Source of the DNA: Amblyornis subalaris
Taxonomy: Eukaryota > Chordata > Aves > Passeriformes > Ptilonorhynchidae
DNA: 64,000 nt
NCBI GenBank assembly: GCA_018881555.1
Contig: JACAXG010000024.1
Location: forward strand, 7,806,298 to 7,870,297
Reading direction: 5' to 3'
Below, piece after piece: positions 35,101 to 49,041 of this stretch. The notes beneath the pieces were generated by a model. That model saw only the letters and a program-made list of their open reading frames with translations, was not told where the DNA came from and ran no database searches. The first letter of the stretch is position 1; each line of letters starts with the position of its first letter. The translations under genes and the position numbers were made by a program.

Positions 35101-38100
35101 ATGGAATTCCTATGCTATTTTGGCATACACAAATAACAAAACTGAATCAATTTGCCCTGTCTTCCATACTTAAGTAACATCTTCCTTCCACAATTTAAAA
35201 TTTAAAATCATCCTCTGGGTCGTAACTTCAATTGTCAGGGAGAGAGAAATACAAAGAAAAAGGAAGAGAGGTGGAGAAAACTGTCCCTAAAGGATGAAAG
35301 ATGTTACCATCTGGAAGCCATGAAAATCTATGCCACTAAATCCTGTGGAAGTTTTGCCACTGACTGCAAAGGGAACTTTTCACAATTCTCCTGGTTCTTT
35401 TCACTTGAATTCTGCTACAAGAGGTTGCTGGAGTCAGTGCAAGAGCACAGTGACTCGTTTGACAGTTTAATGGGGTGTGAAAATACAACAGTGTCCTGCC
35501 AGGAGCTGCTAACCAATACCCCATTGCCATGTACCACTAGAGAGGAGGACATACAGACCATTTCTCAGGGACAGTGTTCCACATTCTCATTCTCGCTCCA
35601 ATTGGAACTAAACATTGACAAGCTCACTGCAGCCATCAGGACCCCTATGAATTGTTCTATAAAGCAATTTGGATTCTAGGGATGACAGAGAACAAACAAA
35701 ATTATTAATGATGTTGGAAGGTGATGAGGCAGATATAAAGCAATGCACAAGTAATCTTGGAAGTATGTTGTATGTTGATTGTAAAAGGCAAGTTTTATAT
35801 TTTAAGTATTATAGTTAATTAATACAGGANACTGAAGAGATGACAAGGAGAATGAAATACAGAATGAATGTACAGAATGAAGTACATCTGTTTTCCTAAG
35901 TCCCCATCATAATTATTAATATTAAAGGACCTCTAAATATAACATTCTTGGTGGAGAGTTTGATTTATTGCATAGTGTAGGGACTTTTTTTTTTTATGTT
36001 AGACCGTTTCCTGCACTACAGTCACTTTTACATAACTAAATTACTACTTAGGAACTTTCTTCCTTACAAGTAATTAGGTCTTANGCAAAAAAGAGGATAT
36101 TCTTTGCCCAATCCTATTGCCTCATTTAAATCAAATTTTTTATTATTTAAATAGAAACTACATTTTCATCAAATACAGGAAGAGATATAAAACCTCATTA
36201 AGAAAACCAGCCCTCACGAGTTGGAACCCTTGTCAAATGGGCTATTTATGTAACCCATTGCTAAAGCCACCCAACATTTTTAAGAGCTTTTCTGGAACAG
36301 GTCTACGGGACTAAAAAACAGAGGTAATGAAAATACATTTTTTGTTAATTTTATTTCTTCTTGGCCTTCAACAAATATTCCAATTATTACTAAAACTTCT
36401 GTAGACTGGAATGAAATACTGAAGTGTCACTTAAGAGTCACTTCCACTTGCAGACCTGACTGGACCACACTGAAAAGACATAAACCATTTCTCTTTCCGT
36501 CCTTATAAGCACTTTCGTTTCACAGCACCTTGAAGATAATTCCTCCCACCATTCAAGGAGGTCTCTAGACACCTACCACAGCTGTTCATCACAGTTTAGA
36601 GCCGTGGTGGACCACATGTAGCACACAGTCAGGATTTTGGCCCCTCACAATCAGCCAAATGGCTTACAAAGCTCTACAAGTTTCCTTCTGTCTGAGGTTT
36701 TAGTAGTTTAATGAAGTTCTAAAAGCTGTATAAGATCAGAGCAATTCCTTAGAACTCCTCTACGTTTTTATGTGACTTCTACTTGTGATTAAGACATTAC
36801 CAAAAAAGTAATAACAGAAAATGTAAAGAATTAAAGGTTTAATCTTAATTTATTTACTTATTTTCAAGAAGATGATTTATATTTCTAGAATTAATGCCTT
36901 GGGCTCTATTTACACTTTGTATTGAAATATCAGCATCAGAAAACTTCAGGAATTCAGCCTATACAAACTTAAAATACTCTGCCTAGAAGATAGGGAAAAA
37001 GAAGTCTAGAATATTCCAGTTGTCCGTATTTTCCTTTATTCCACAGCTGTTCTGATTACCTACAACTGCAGTCACCACATTCTGGGTTTAAAAGCTAGAA
37101 ATGGGCGGTACTGTATAAACTGAGAATCTCTCTTCTTCCTTCCCCTGCTTATCTTTGCTCTTGCAGAGCTGACATAGCACAACCCATCTAGTCTAGAAGC
37201 TTCTGAAATACAGAGGCACCACTGGATGCTGGCAGAGGCATTTATTCCTGATCACATATTTTAGGGATAAGATCTGTAACATTGGGGAAGCAAAAGCAGA
37301 GGTTTGTTTCTGCTACAGGCAACTCTCACCTGGTCCAAGGGATCGGATGAGGGATTGGACCACCCAGTACCAAACAAGGTTCCATCTCCACCACAGCGTG
37401 GCAGCAAAGNTTCACTGGACAACACATGTGGCATGAGGAGCCTGCAGCCAGACCTTCCCACTCCTCACCTGCAGCCCTTCCCATATTTTGCTTTCACAAA
37501 ATATTCTGGTAAACAGAGAAAGTCTATCCCCAAAAACCTGAACTGGGTTTTGCAGCTTGAATTCCACCCTGTAGAACATGGCTTTGCCAGAGATTTTAAA
37601 TTATGCCATCTCAGAACAGACAAATGGGCAATGCCATTCAGTTTAAAGTCACCAAAACAGTTTCAGTACTAGGGCAACATTCTCTGTAATTCACAGCCTA
37701 CAGAAAATCGAACACATTCGTAGCACAAAATAGTTGTATATTAAATACTTTTTCCAGTTCCCAAGCCCTCACTAACCTCCCACAACAGTCATCTTCCTCT
37801 TGCAGACAAGCACCATCTTTCTGGCTACTTGTATTTATCTCACTCTCTGAGCATTCTACCCATCATCTGCAATGATGAATCTGTTTCTTAAAGTGTGCCT
37901 TGTGGGATACAGGTTTCTTTAAAATGGGACTTATATCTTCTGTATAGCCAGCGGACAGGCACATTAAACTTCATGTATGACCTTCAGTGACAGTTCATCC
38001 AGTTAAGTATCTATGGCCAACAAATATACTTTTAAGACTTTTGCCCAACACTTCTGCACAAACACAGACGACCAAATGTCAGCCCCTCTTGAAATCAAGC

Positions 38101-38600
38101 CTGTCAATAGTTTCATGTACAAGATGCTTTCATGCCTTTTTCTGAAAGACTTTTAGTGNTGAACTGTAAGACTTCCCTGTGTCCCTATATAAATTGTCCT
38201 AGTGGGTAAATATCTCACTCATTACAGCCTGTGATTTATTTCTGNCTTAGATTTGTTTAGAATTGTTTCCAAACACTGCTTTTCAGTATAGATAAAAACC
38301 CCCATAGTTTCGAGATCATAACCAAGACACTTGGTAAAGCANTTTTTCATGAACTAAAGAAAGAAAGCAAGGAAGATGTTCCAAGCCTTACGTAATTCTT
38401 GCATCTCTTCCCTCCATTTATATTTTTCAGCATCCATTTTGAAGCACAGGCACCAGAGCTAGGTAACAAATCCTGCCAAAATTTGCTATCCAGCTGATTA
38501 CAGGTGCAGCGTAGCTTCCTGTCCCTTTGGTTGTGAGTAGTTCAGAAAAAGAGAAAAACAACAGCTCACAATATCCAGTTGCTGCACATCTAATACATAA

Positions 38601-38624
38601 TTATGTATATGTATGTATATGTAG
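38601..38624. repeat. AT/GT-rich microsatellite
   Basis: ttatgtatatgtatgtatatgt, an imperfect (TATG)n and (TA)n tract. Confidence 0.6.
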
Positions 38625-40976
38625 TATCTGCTGTGCTCCCACAAGCTGAGTCCAAGCTCTCCAGCCTTTCAGAAACACATTTTCAGTACTGTCCAATGCT
38701 GAGAGCCAGGGCAGATAATGAGGCTCATTCTGAGTTCCAAGGCTTGCCCCCTTTTAACTCATCCCCACTTCAGTGATGTCCAGCTAAATGGCACCCTCTG
38801 TTCATTAAATGGGATTTGCTACTTCAGGAATTCGAGTTACTGTGACATTTCTTACCTAGAGCCATATAAAGATTTTTCTCCCCACATCACTGGTATTTCT
38901 GGTTAACAGTTCTGAGCAGTATTATATACACCTACAGTGTTATTATCCTTTAATGCCTGCCAGCTAAACATTTAATCTATATTCTATGTGCTGCCTTTCA
39001 TGTTCTGTGGGACTTAAAACCCAGTGCCAGAAAACCTTAGCATACTGTGAACTTAAACAAAAAATTTGGGTCTAGCACTCCAGAGCTACAAAAGCCATAT
39101 GACATGTTTAGCTCTGTCAGGCTATTTTTATTATAATGTCTCTTACGCCAAAACTTCCAGAACTTTCAAAAAAATTATGCCATAACCTCCAGCTTGTTTT
39201 CCTTTTCCCTATACTCAGACTTGTAATACTAGCTTAAAACCAAGAATATGACACATTCATTTTTTGCTGCTTAGGCTGCCAATTTTTTTTTAAATTATGA
39301 CTTACATTTTTAATAGAAACCCGTAATTTATAAGCAACTATAAATCATCTGGTTTAAAAACAGAAAGAATCACACTCTTGATCGATCTCAAGCTAGTACT
39401 CCACAGTTGGAATATTCCATTCTTTCAATCCCTACTCTTACAATAATCATCTTTTAAGAGTTCATAACAACTAAATCTGTTAGCTATCTGTAAGAGGTAC
39501 CAGATTAGCAGGCTGGTAAGTTAAAAAGAAAAAGCTTCAATTGCTGTTACCCAATAGCAAAAAATGCCTTAGTTTATCTTCTCTTCCCAGGTACAGAAAA
39601 AAAAATGCAAAATTCCATGAAGTTGAAACTCACATATCAAATTATTATTAAAACCTACCACAAACATTGAGATGTGAAGCACTGAAGCACAGGGGGATGG
39701 TTACTGTGTTCACAAACTGATTATATATCAGGCAAGATGTAGTCCTTTTAAANTTCCTGGGACATGGAAAGAAAAAGGCTCCGCCTTTACACAGTAATAT
39801 ATTAATGTGCATTTATACGCATATATATAGAAATAAATACCTTTTTTAAGATGCTTTAAAATGGAAATTATAGAAGTCAAATAAAACTTTTAAAAATTTG
39901 GCATTACTTTTAAAAACCTAATCTATTTCATGCCTGAGATGTGGTCAAGCTAATTATAATTCACCACTTTAAGGTAGATGTTAAGTTAAGCTGACATGGT
40001 TTGGATTGAAGCTCTTTCTCTGTTTAGGAATTTTAGAGATTCATCCATTTATATAGATTCAAGAAGGATTTGTATGCCACCTTATCTTTCAGCACAGTAC
40101 TTGAGTATTTTATTGATTCAGGGTCTCTGAGTAACTCATGTGGCATAACCCCCCCCCGCTGATTATGATCATTTTAAATGTCACTTTATGACAAATCATC
40201 GCGACANTGAAGGCAAACAGACATGCTTACAGACATTAAATGATGCTCAGTGTGCATCCAAAACCAAAAACCGTTAAATAAATGGATGTTTTGAAAGATG
40301 CAACTAAATTATAAACAATCATTTGTTTAGCAAAATGGCCATTAGCCACAATTCTGTCTACGATTTCAGGGAATGGCTGCATCTCCTTGAAAAAATCTCC
40401 ACACTCCAGGTGAAAGGAACAAATCCACAAGGACAAGTGGAATGGACTGCAACTATATTCCAAATGAGGAAGGAAAGGTTAAGTTTTGGAAACCATTTGG
40501 AAATCGAAAGAACAAAGTTTAGCCAAAGATCTGAGGAAGTCAGGGCAAAAGATTTAAGGCTCAGGAAGGAGCTATGCAGGACAACGCATTCACCAGCTCA
40601 CGATAAAACTGTTTTAATAACAGTGATCAAAAATGGGGCAACAGAAAAATGNCAGAAAAAGATATTATTCAAAGCANTGGTCAGATGACATCCAAATATT
40701 CTTTGGAGGCACGCAAAGAAAAAATGTCAAGAAGACTGACTGAAATATGATAAGGTGGTTGTAAAAGGCATTCCATTCTCAACAATATTTCTGAACCACT
40801 CCTAGCTTTACTTAAAAAAACCAAAAATCTTTGGCTCTCAAATTTCTGGTGCTCCATCTCAGCCCAGAGGGGAATTTTTCAAAAGAAAGTCTACAGAAAA
40901 ATCAAGCAAGCTGTTTGAGCTACAAAAGCAGTGAAATATTATATATTTTCTTCACTTCTTTTCTGGTTGTTGTTGG

Positions 40977-40999
40977 TTTTTTTTTTTTTTTTTTTTTTT
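40977..40999. repeat. T homopolymer (23)
   Basis: An uninterrupted T run inside the last ATXN10 intron. On the gene strand it is a poly(A) run, with no retroposed copy recognised next to it. Confidence 0.85.
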
Positions 41000-42770
41000 G
41001 GAGCTCCTGGTAACTAAAGATCCGCTTTCTTTCAAGAATTCAAGCCCGTCATGGATTTAAATCCACCAAGAGGATTAGGGAAGAGGACAAATATGACAAT
41101 ATTTGGTTTAGAAATAGAGTTATTAACTGTAATTCCTCACTTTTACATGCATGAGTTGGTGCCTTCAGAGATTACTCCTCTCAAGGGATTAGAAATATTA
41201 GAATGTAACATTTGAAAGGGCCTTCTTGCATTCTGTATAGTTCAGTTACATTTCCTTCAGTTTTAAGAGAGACCCTGTACATCACATGTTTCTTAATGAT
41301 GACAGCTGGGTAGAAATGAGATACTGAAGAATAGATTCATATTCACATCTCTGCAAATCTGCTTTAGTATTTTATAAACTCTCAAGGAAATTATTAAAAC
41401 CACCACCAACCCCCCCCAAACTCTGAATTTCAATATTTTAAAACTATTTTTAAACTATATTCAGTATTTTAATCATCCTGCAGGTGCTCTAAAAAACNGA
41501 TTTTTGGAATTACACAATCTGCAACCTGAAATATACCATTAGAAACTGTAACTTTGTTAAATGTACAAACATAAAGTGTGATCTGCAGTCACTTCTGGAA
41601 GACAAGAAAGGTTAAGTGCTTTAATTTCTCTGAGTATCTTCTTCTGTACTGCACACCACATTCCTTCTGTGGTCTTCAGTCTTTTCCATATAAGGACAAT
41701 GTCGAATTTGACAGGAGACAAGCTGTTCCTGGGGACCAGTGTGGGTTACTGATGGAGTTAGTAGATGTAGAACATCTCAAAAGAAAAATTCGTGGTTTTG
41801 TTTTCATGCTAAAATAAACATTTTTTGGCAATAAATACATCTTCTTGTCATAATTTAGATCTACCAAACATCATCCTTAATGTGGCAGGTTTTTCCCTTG
41901 GTTCTCCACCTTTAACTGAGTTTTGCCCCAAAGAGTTTGCAGCATCCAGAAAAGATAAACAATGGGTTAAGACATGGAAGTTGTGTTATCCCAAGTCTTT
42001 AGATGTGCAGCCAATGTCAAATGTGATTTAAAGCAAGATTAGGCTACACAAGCGCCTCCTGTGCCCTTTCCAACAGGGAGCAGCACTCAGCTCCTCCCCC
42101 TTTGGAGCTTTATAATAATCCCACTCAGGACACTTCAGACAGTATATTGTAAAATCCTACTTGGAGTGGAATCCAGACCTCTCAGGTCCATGAACACTGC
42201 TGTAAGAACAAGACTGGATAACTTGGCAATGCTTCTTTTAAGAGCATAAAAAACACCCTGATAGATAGTGACAGCAATAGGCAGTGGTGGGTAGGTGACC
42301 CTCCCAACTACAACCAAAGTGGTGTTTGGTAATAGCTGTTTGGTTGAAGCCTCTTGGGAATCACTTAAGAAACTGGCCCACTAAACCCCCACCCTGATAC
42401 AATACTGAGGGTTTCCCTTCTGAGCCACACAGGCCTCTGGGCTCCCTCAGCCACTAACAAAATATAGCCACAAAGAATTCACAGCAACTTGCAGAACAGG
42501 ACAGGATTTGGTCTGCTGAATCAGGTGAAAGAAATAAGGCCCTCTCAGACTGTTCTTGCTCAATGAATAACCACACTTGTACCTCTTCTCGTCTGACCAG
42601 TTCTTCTCTGTACCTTACAATTACATTCAGATGGAGCTCAGGTTTGTGCATATGCACTCTCTCCACTCTCTTTTTTAAAGACAATTCTCAGCACACAGGA
42701 ATTGAATTAGTCTGAACTGGAGCATGGCAATACAGCAACTTCTTCTTGCTTTTCTAGTTCCATCTGTGGT

Positions 42771-42970
42771 GGAATAACAGAATAGAATAACAGATTGGTT
42801 TGAGTTGGAAGGGACCTTAAAGCCCATGTAGTTTCAAACCATTGCCATGGGCAGGGACATCTTCCACTAGACCATGCTGCTCCAAGCCCCACCCAACCTG
42901 ACCCTGGACACTTCCAGGGATGGGGCAGCCACAGCTTCTCTGGGCAACCAGTGACAGTGAGAACAGGTCG
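42771..42970 (-). mobile_element. CR1 LINE fragment in the last ATXN10 intron
   Basis: It reads ggaataacagaatagaataa, ggtttgagttggaagggacc, ccatgggcagggacatcttcc, ccaacctgaccctggacac, then cacttccagggatggggc. It is 5'-truncated and in the same orientation as the host gene. Confidence 0.92.
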
Positions 42971-43266
42971 AGTTGCTTCCACTCTGCTGCTTTGTTTTGC
43001 TTTTGGCTCTATGAATGAAAGGTTCAGGCCAACAGATTTATGCTCTTAACCTGTGCTGAAAAGTTCCATTCGTCCACGGCTGACCTCAATCACTGCTTGC
43101 TAAAGTCACAATAAGTACTGGTTCACAGAAAGTAGGATGTGCGTAACCAGCAATAATGCAAAATTGAGGCCCTCTACCAATTAATACACTACCCTTCAGC
43201 CCAGGTAGCCTTCAAACTTACTGGTGCAGCAAAACAAGTGCCAGTGTGATGAGGAAAAGGGTAATT

Positions 43267-43345
43267 CCATAGAATCACAGAATGGCCTGGGTTGGAAGGG
43301 ACCTCAGAGATCTTCCAAGAGGGCAGAACTTGACTGTGCATGAGG
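43267..43345 (-). mobile_element. short CR1 LINE tail
   Basis: The stretch tccatagaatcacagaatgg...gttggaagggacctcagag is the terminal ~75 bases of CR1. It is about 300 bases from a second copy in the same orientation, but the intervening sequence is not CR1. Confidence 0.75.
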
Positions 43346-44058
43346 AGATCATTATAGCTCTCATCAGCAGTGTGGGTCCCTTACAGTGACCATATAATAA
43401 TGCGATTTTCTGTATGCTTATGAAAATAAAGAATTAAATAAGCCACATCAAACTACTTAATGCACTGTCAGTGCCTGAAATGAGCTTTCCAAAGAAAGGC
43501 AACCCTTGCTGAAGTGACATTGTGCTGTATTTTCTTGGCAACACACATGGGATAGCCACATGTACATGAAAATGTTTAACTCTGTGATGGTTCACTCTAA
43601 AAAGTCAACTCACTCTCTTATTTTTGCTTTCGACTGGCTTCCATTCAGCGGTGAGGCTGTTTCATAGCATGTGGCCTGGTTTAGGTTGCACTTTGTAACT
43701 TAGATAAAAATGTCTGTCAGCTCACCCAAAAGCCCTTGCTGGCATCTTGCAAAAACAAACTGCCATTGTTGTAGACCATAGCAACTTGATTTCCCCCAGC
43801 TTTAGCCAGTTTCATGAACCACAATTATACTTGCTGCTGCCATGAAGTCAAAAGTATTTTCAATCCACCTCTTGGATGATCGAATATAAGAGAAACAGCT
43901 TTGGAAGGAGTATCTGAAAATTAACTTACTCTTTCTACCTTTTCATCCATTATTCAAACTAAGGGATCTGTGTATGGATATTCATAGCAACCACAGTTTT
44001 TCTTTTCACAAATGCTGAAAATTCTTACTCTTAAAACATAGCTTGCTAGGTGTTTACT

Positions 44059-44113
44059 TATATATATGTAACATATATATGTATATATACACACAAATAT
44101 ATAAACATATATC
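44059..44113. repeat. AT-rich microsatellite with AC/GT interruptions
   Basis: Alternating purine and pyrimidine throughout, with tatatatatg, acatatatatg, tatatatacacac and acatatat. Confidence 0.75.
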
Positions 44114-46329
44114 CTCACAGCAGGATATATTTTCTTCATGTATAACTGGTTCCTTGGCTAACAGAAAACTGTGCATAATTAACAGTTTATATAAAATAGA
44201 CACTTAAATAAGGTTATTCTGATTAAATNCAGACATTCACAAAATCAATTTATTAAGACACCTTCTATTAGAATCTCAAAAGGGTAAGATTGGCAAGCAT
44301 CCTGAAAAAACAGGAATATGCCATCTTCAAAACTGCCGTTCATTTCTGACTTTCAAGTTTTACCACTAACTAACAGCTATTATATTGCAGTACTCTGGAT
44401 AATATTTTTTTTTCCTAAAATAGTAATAAATATTTCTATGGACAGCCACTGAAAAGCAAAAAAAGGGCACATCTGTGTGTGTTACTCATGAGCACAAATG
44501 TTAGGAAGTAGCAAAAAAACAAACAGCTTAGTTAAGGTAAACTGAAAAGTCTTCAATAATAAACAGGTTAGTTTATTTAAAGCCTCTCATAAGCACCTTT
44601 TTTTTGAGTGATTAGGGTCAAAAATATTTTGATCAGAATGGGCTGACCTCCCTCCTCATGTCTGNCTTAAGGAAATGGAATTTGTGAAAGGGCAGAAATG
44701 AACCTGGAAGGAGCAGGAAGAGCTTAGGATGAGGTAAAAGGCAAGAACAAAGAGAAGGGCTCTTGTCTGATGACAGAGCCTGTCAGAGATGCGGAAGATG
44801 ATGACTCAGAGAGCAAAATTGAAGATAATTGAATTTAGAACATCTTTTCAACACAAGTAACCTGAAAAGCAGGATTTGCAGTAAATTTTTTACTGGCATT
44901 ACTCAGATAGGCATCTCCAACCCACTCTGCTATCCTTTAGCAGGTTGAATTTGTTTTTAAACACAGGTTACAAAGATAAAGCACAATGTTGCCACTTTTC
45001 AGAAGCAGAACAAGAAACTGAATTTTCAAAACTAAAATTGATTAGCTCGTGAAAGAATCTCTCCTTAATCTGAAGGCAAATAACTCTGCTTGCACTTTGA
45101 AACACACTGTTGTCCTTTGAAACAGAAGGACAGTTATGATTAGGACAAACCCTACCAAAATGGAAGATATAATGGGTACATAAAAAGTGGTATTAAACCT
45201 TCTCCAAAGTTTAACTCTTAATGCACTGCAACTCCCCCGTCTCACTCTGTTTATCCTTTCTCCTGTGCTGAAAGCCTAAGAGCCACCAGAGGAAAATGTG
45301 GCATCTTTCAGCATCTCTCCATTGACTTTACTTGGAAACATGCAAAGTTGCAGTAGTTGAAAATTTAAAATATCAACAAATAATTACCAAGGTACAGCAA
45401 ATTTGTTTTTAACCATCCATAATAATCTTCATGCCTGTAGCTAACAAGGGTGGTGGTCTGTTTGCTTTTACTCATGAAATATCCTGAAGGGAAAAAAAAG
45501 CTATTTGTTAGTAAAAATGTAAAAGTTAAAAGTCCAAGATGTAATTAGACAAGATAATAGTTCTCCCAAACTGGGGACTGAAAGATCAATTTAAACAATT
45601 AATTAAAGCAATGCAAACATGTCAGTTGAACTTCGTAAGCTACAAACTCCCTTGTATTTCTATGCACATTAGAGAACGGTTCAGGATCTCAAAGGATGCA
45701 ATTTTAAGGTAATGACAGGTTTACAAAGGAACTTATTTTAGGATAAGAGAAGACCCATTTCCTCTTTCAGTGTGCTTCCATATGCTACAAATAAAAAGAT
45801 TTATCAAAGAATTTTTCCTCTCAAAGGTAATAAAGAGCTCCTTTAACAGCTAACATGGCAGTCCAGCTTCTCCTGATAAATTGCACACTTTAGGGAAATT
45901 ATTTTTTTCCATCCAGAAAAAAAATTCTATTGCTTTTACTACAGCAATTATATTTTTGGGGGGAAATTTTGCATGTGTAATTTGGAGGCAGAACTTTGCT
46001 AGTAAAATGTAGAAAACACAACGACATCTTAACTGTAGAGCTTGGGTGACTCCAAAACAGATTCAACAAAAATGTGTATCTACAAAAACTTTACTATGAA
46101 ATCTAAGAAGTTTTTATATTAAAGGATTCTGGATGAAACTTTTTTCAGTCAGCTTTATCCAAGGAGAAATACAAGTAACATAGCCCGAAATCACAAAAAC
46201 AGGCACTAGGAGTAAGAATATAAAGTGAAGTTTCTGGACATGACTTCCTTAAGGAACCGTGGCTGAAGAGCTACACTGAGCTTTCCCTTGCAGCTTTCCA
46301 CACCACCTTGGCAAACTGCAGATGAGCCA

Positions 46330-46372
46330 CTGTGCTCCCTTCCAGCCTTACCCATTCAGCGATTCTGGGATT
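46330..46372 (+). mobile_element. possible CR1 LINE tail
   Basis: The stretch tgtgctcccttccagcctta, then attctgggatttgtg, resembles the terminal CR1 segment (cccttccaaccttaa...attctgtgattctgtg). It is short and diverged. Confidence 0.4.
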
Positions 46373-47484
46373 TGTGCCAGGCAGGACTGGGGTGCACAGA
46401 GAGAGCAAAGAAACAGTCAAATCTCTCCAGAGAAACATTATGTAATGGAGTCAGGCCCCTACATGCTACTAAGGACCTGGTTTGTGGTGTCCAGAAGTAG
46501 CAGAACATGCTGCAAAGCAGATGAAAGTAGAGAGGAATCTAAACTGCAAACTCCTCTTCTCCTTCCCTGTGTTCGACCTGCTGGGAAGGCAGCAGATGAG
46601 GAATGTTAGGGGCAGGAGAGAAGCAGGGAAGCATTAACTTCATGTAGCACAAAGGCACCTGGAAAAGCAAGAGGTCAAAACGATAAACAGAGCAGTAGCC
46701 AGGAGCTGCACTCCAGAAGCTGATGCAGCGAACTTTGTCACAGCCAGCATGAACTCACTTTTCCATATCCCCCAATACTGTATGCTATGGATCACTGGTG
46801 AAAGCTCACATTAAGAAGTGTTATTATGTCTTTAAAAACCAAGTAAACAAAGTTTTACCTCTGGTAAAAAGTTTATGGTACAGCCATAAAACGTCAGCCT
46901 GTATCAAAAGGTGCAAGAAGTTCCACTTTGCTCAAAACACAGTAAAGACTCCCATGGTATTTTATTTTCCTTTCCTTCAAGATCATAAATTACAATTCTA
47001 CCCTTTGAGGGTCTCAAACTTTATCCTCTTTTACTACAGCTAAAATGAAGGATTAATCCTAGAAAGACATTCCAGAAGTGCTTGCACAGCTGTGCTTTCC
47101 AGCAAAGGAGAATCACTTGGGACCAAACTAGGTTTTTTCAAGGCTGCTCTTCCACTTAGGGAAACGTAACTTTCCCTGCCCATCCCACCATATCCAGCAG
47201 TGCCCCTTACAAGATCTGGACCAGTACAACTCTGCCACTCAGTGTACTGTCAAGAGACACACTGTCAGGTCTCAAACTACAGGAATGGTGAGGAATGTAA
47301 AACTTGCGCACTGAATAACTTGGAGAATACTTACCACCCCTTGCTTCTCCACCCAGCTTGTTAGCACTGTGCTAGCATCTACATTATTTCATCATTTTAA
47401 GATATATTTATATGTAGATGATATTCTTCAGGACACAATTGAGAGAATATGCAACATTTTCACTACTCCCTTTGTTTGTTTTTT

Positions 47485-47534
47485 GATACTTGTTAAAAAG
47501 TGTGCTTTTGATACTTGTTAAATAGTGTGCTTTT
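47485..47534. repeat. 25-bp tandem duplication
   Basis: Two adjacent units beginning gatacttgttaaa (47485-47509 and 47510-47534) differ by a single base (aaag versus atag). Confidence 0.9.
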
Positions 47535-48335
47535 TCTTTTATAATCATTTGAAAACCTGTTTCATATGTTCAGTACAAAAAAGCTGACATTACTCTGTAC
47601 AGGAAAAGCATTTGATTTCCAGATGTATTTACCAGGAACTTACATAGAGCTAATGATTAGATGACAGAAAATCACAGCTCAGTCACTGAAAACTACTTGA
47701 AGAGATGGATAACTCTGCTTAACAGCTGCTTACCTACAATATAAGGTTATTTCCCTCTAATAGCAATCTATTTTTGAAAGTTTCTGCTCTTAAACTCCAG
47801 GAGAAAAATCTCTAATATAAAGCACAATGCCATTTATACTAAAATCTCCCCAACATTTCAGTAATTTGTATCATTGATTTTCTCAATTATACACATTTCC
47901 ATTACATCTTGCTAGCCTTGTCTCTGTGCTTAGAATAAGCTCCCCAACCTGATTTAATAAATGTAGAGAATTGATGGAGTACTTATTTCAGTTTCCTGAA
48001 CAGATTTCAGTGGAAGCAAAAGCTCCAAGATCTTATACAATGACCAAACAGAGTCTGAATTCAGATTTCTGTCACAGCTCTTTGAATTGACACTGGCAAA
48101 CCAGTAATATTTATTATTTTAGGAAACAGAGTATAACCACAGTTAACTTAGAATCCAGTTCATGAAAGCATATTTGTGCCTTTGCTCGCTTCTGAACCAT
48201 TTAAACATAACCTAGAAGCTCATGAGGCCAGTTACACTTAGATACCCAGTGAAAGCAATTCAATAAATCCATGAAACCCCCATACCTTTTCTTATGAGTC
48301 ATAGTCAATAAACAGAATTCTTTTGAAAAGGATAC

Positions 48336-48399
48336 AAGGATTGTTGTCATCAATGCTGCAGTTGTCCAGAATCAAAGGGATGCCATCTAAGTCATACAC
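48336..48399 (-). CDS. ATXN10: ATXN10 penultimate coding exon
   Basis: This 64-bp exon on the minus strand lies between an acceptor (tttatttag before it) and a donor (gtatcc after it). It encodes 21 residues starting VYDLDGIPLILDNCSIDD and ending NNP, plus the first base of a Phe codon. Splicing to the exon ending at 32163 gives T+TT (Phe) and the continuous reading NNP-F-VNQWAVYAIRNL. This matches the ataxin-10 family order (DGIPLILDNC, then DD.NPF..W.IYAIRNLTE). The segment belongs to the C-terminal armadillo-like repeat. The frame is open throughout, and codons following the donor run into a stop, consistent with intron. It is too short for an ORF-length filter and was found by reading the minus strand upstream of the terminal exon. 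Confidence 0.92.
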
Positions 48400-48982
48400 C
48401 TAAATAAAAGCAAAACTTTAATTTAACAGATGTCTCAACAATACTAACAGTTTCATGCAATATGTAAAAACGTAAAAGGGATGTTTGTTTCATCAAAAAT
48501 ATTAAACATGCTAACATGAATTGCAGAGTAAACCCGGTGTTACCAGCAGTGAATATCACAAAACAGTAACTCAAGCAGACACCAATTTCACATTCTCCAT
48601 TCATTTATCATGTGTTTGACTGAGGTATTTTCTGCTTCTCACACTGAGCCAGAAAAGCTGTGCTCACTGACAGCTCATGCTTGCTTCCAGAGGGAAGAAC
48701 CACAAAAAACTGCAGAGCAAAAAAATAGGAGAAAAACAAGTTGAAAAATACATCTCCCCATGCACACAAGTTAGCATGAGGCCACATCTCCTATACCTTC
48801 AGTAGCAATGTGTTACCTATATGTGCCCAGCACAAATTCTTTACATCAAATAAGAGCTACTGATGTTTCTCCTTGGAGAAAGTGTTCCTTACGTTACTAG
48901 CAAATGAGCAAAGATGAGATCTTACACCTTTTATTTCCTGTACATACATACACATGGGAGTTCACAAATTGCTCTAATACAT

Positions 48983-49041
48983 CTGTGTGTGTGTGTATGA
49001 CATAACAACATATAATCCTAATAGACTCATATACACACACA
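48983..49041. repeat. (GT)n followed by (AC)n microsatellite pair
   Basis: tgtgtgtgtgtgtatg near 48983 and atacacacacatt near 49030 form a short interrupted inverted dinucleotide pair. Confidence 0.65.

Larger units (their letters stand above)
32164..48335 (-). other. ATXN10: last intron of ATXN10 (16,172 bp)
   Basis: This intron is defined by the two recognised exons: GT at its 5' end (48335-48334) and AG at its 3' end (32165-32164). It is a phase-1 intron splitting the Phe codon. It is AT-rich and mostly free of recognisable interspersed repeats between 32.2 and 42.7 kb. It then carries CR1 fragments near 42.8, 43.3 and 46.3 kb. It also holds a 23-base T run at 40977, an AT/GT microsatellite at 44059, another at 38601 and a 25-bp tandem duplication at 47485. 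The open frames inside it (for example 35320-35679 and 40323-40688 on the plus strand) show no family resemblance. No nested gene was seen. Confidence 0.85.

Noticed and set aside
35320..35679. 119-codon plus-strand open frame in the last ATXN10 intron
   Set aside because: No family resemblance, and it lies in an intron on the opposite strand; length is within chance expectation.
48800..48880. Minus-strand NLC-containing open stretch before a GTATAG donor
   Set aside because: The match is three residues, a stop lies shortly upstream and the neighbouring conserved residues are missing.
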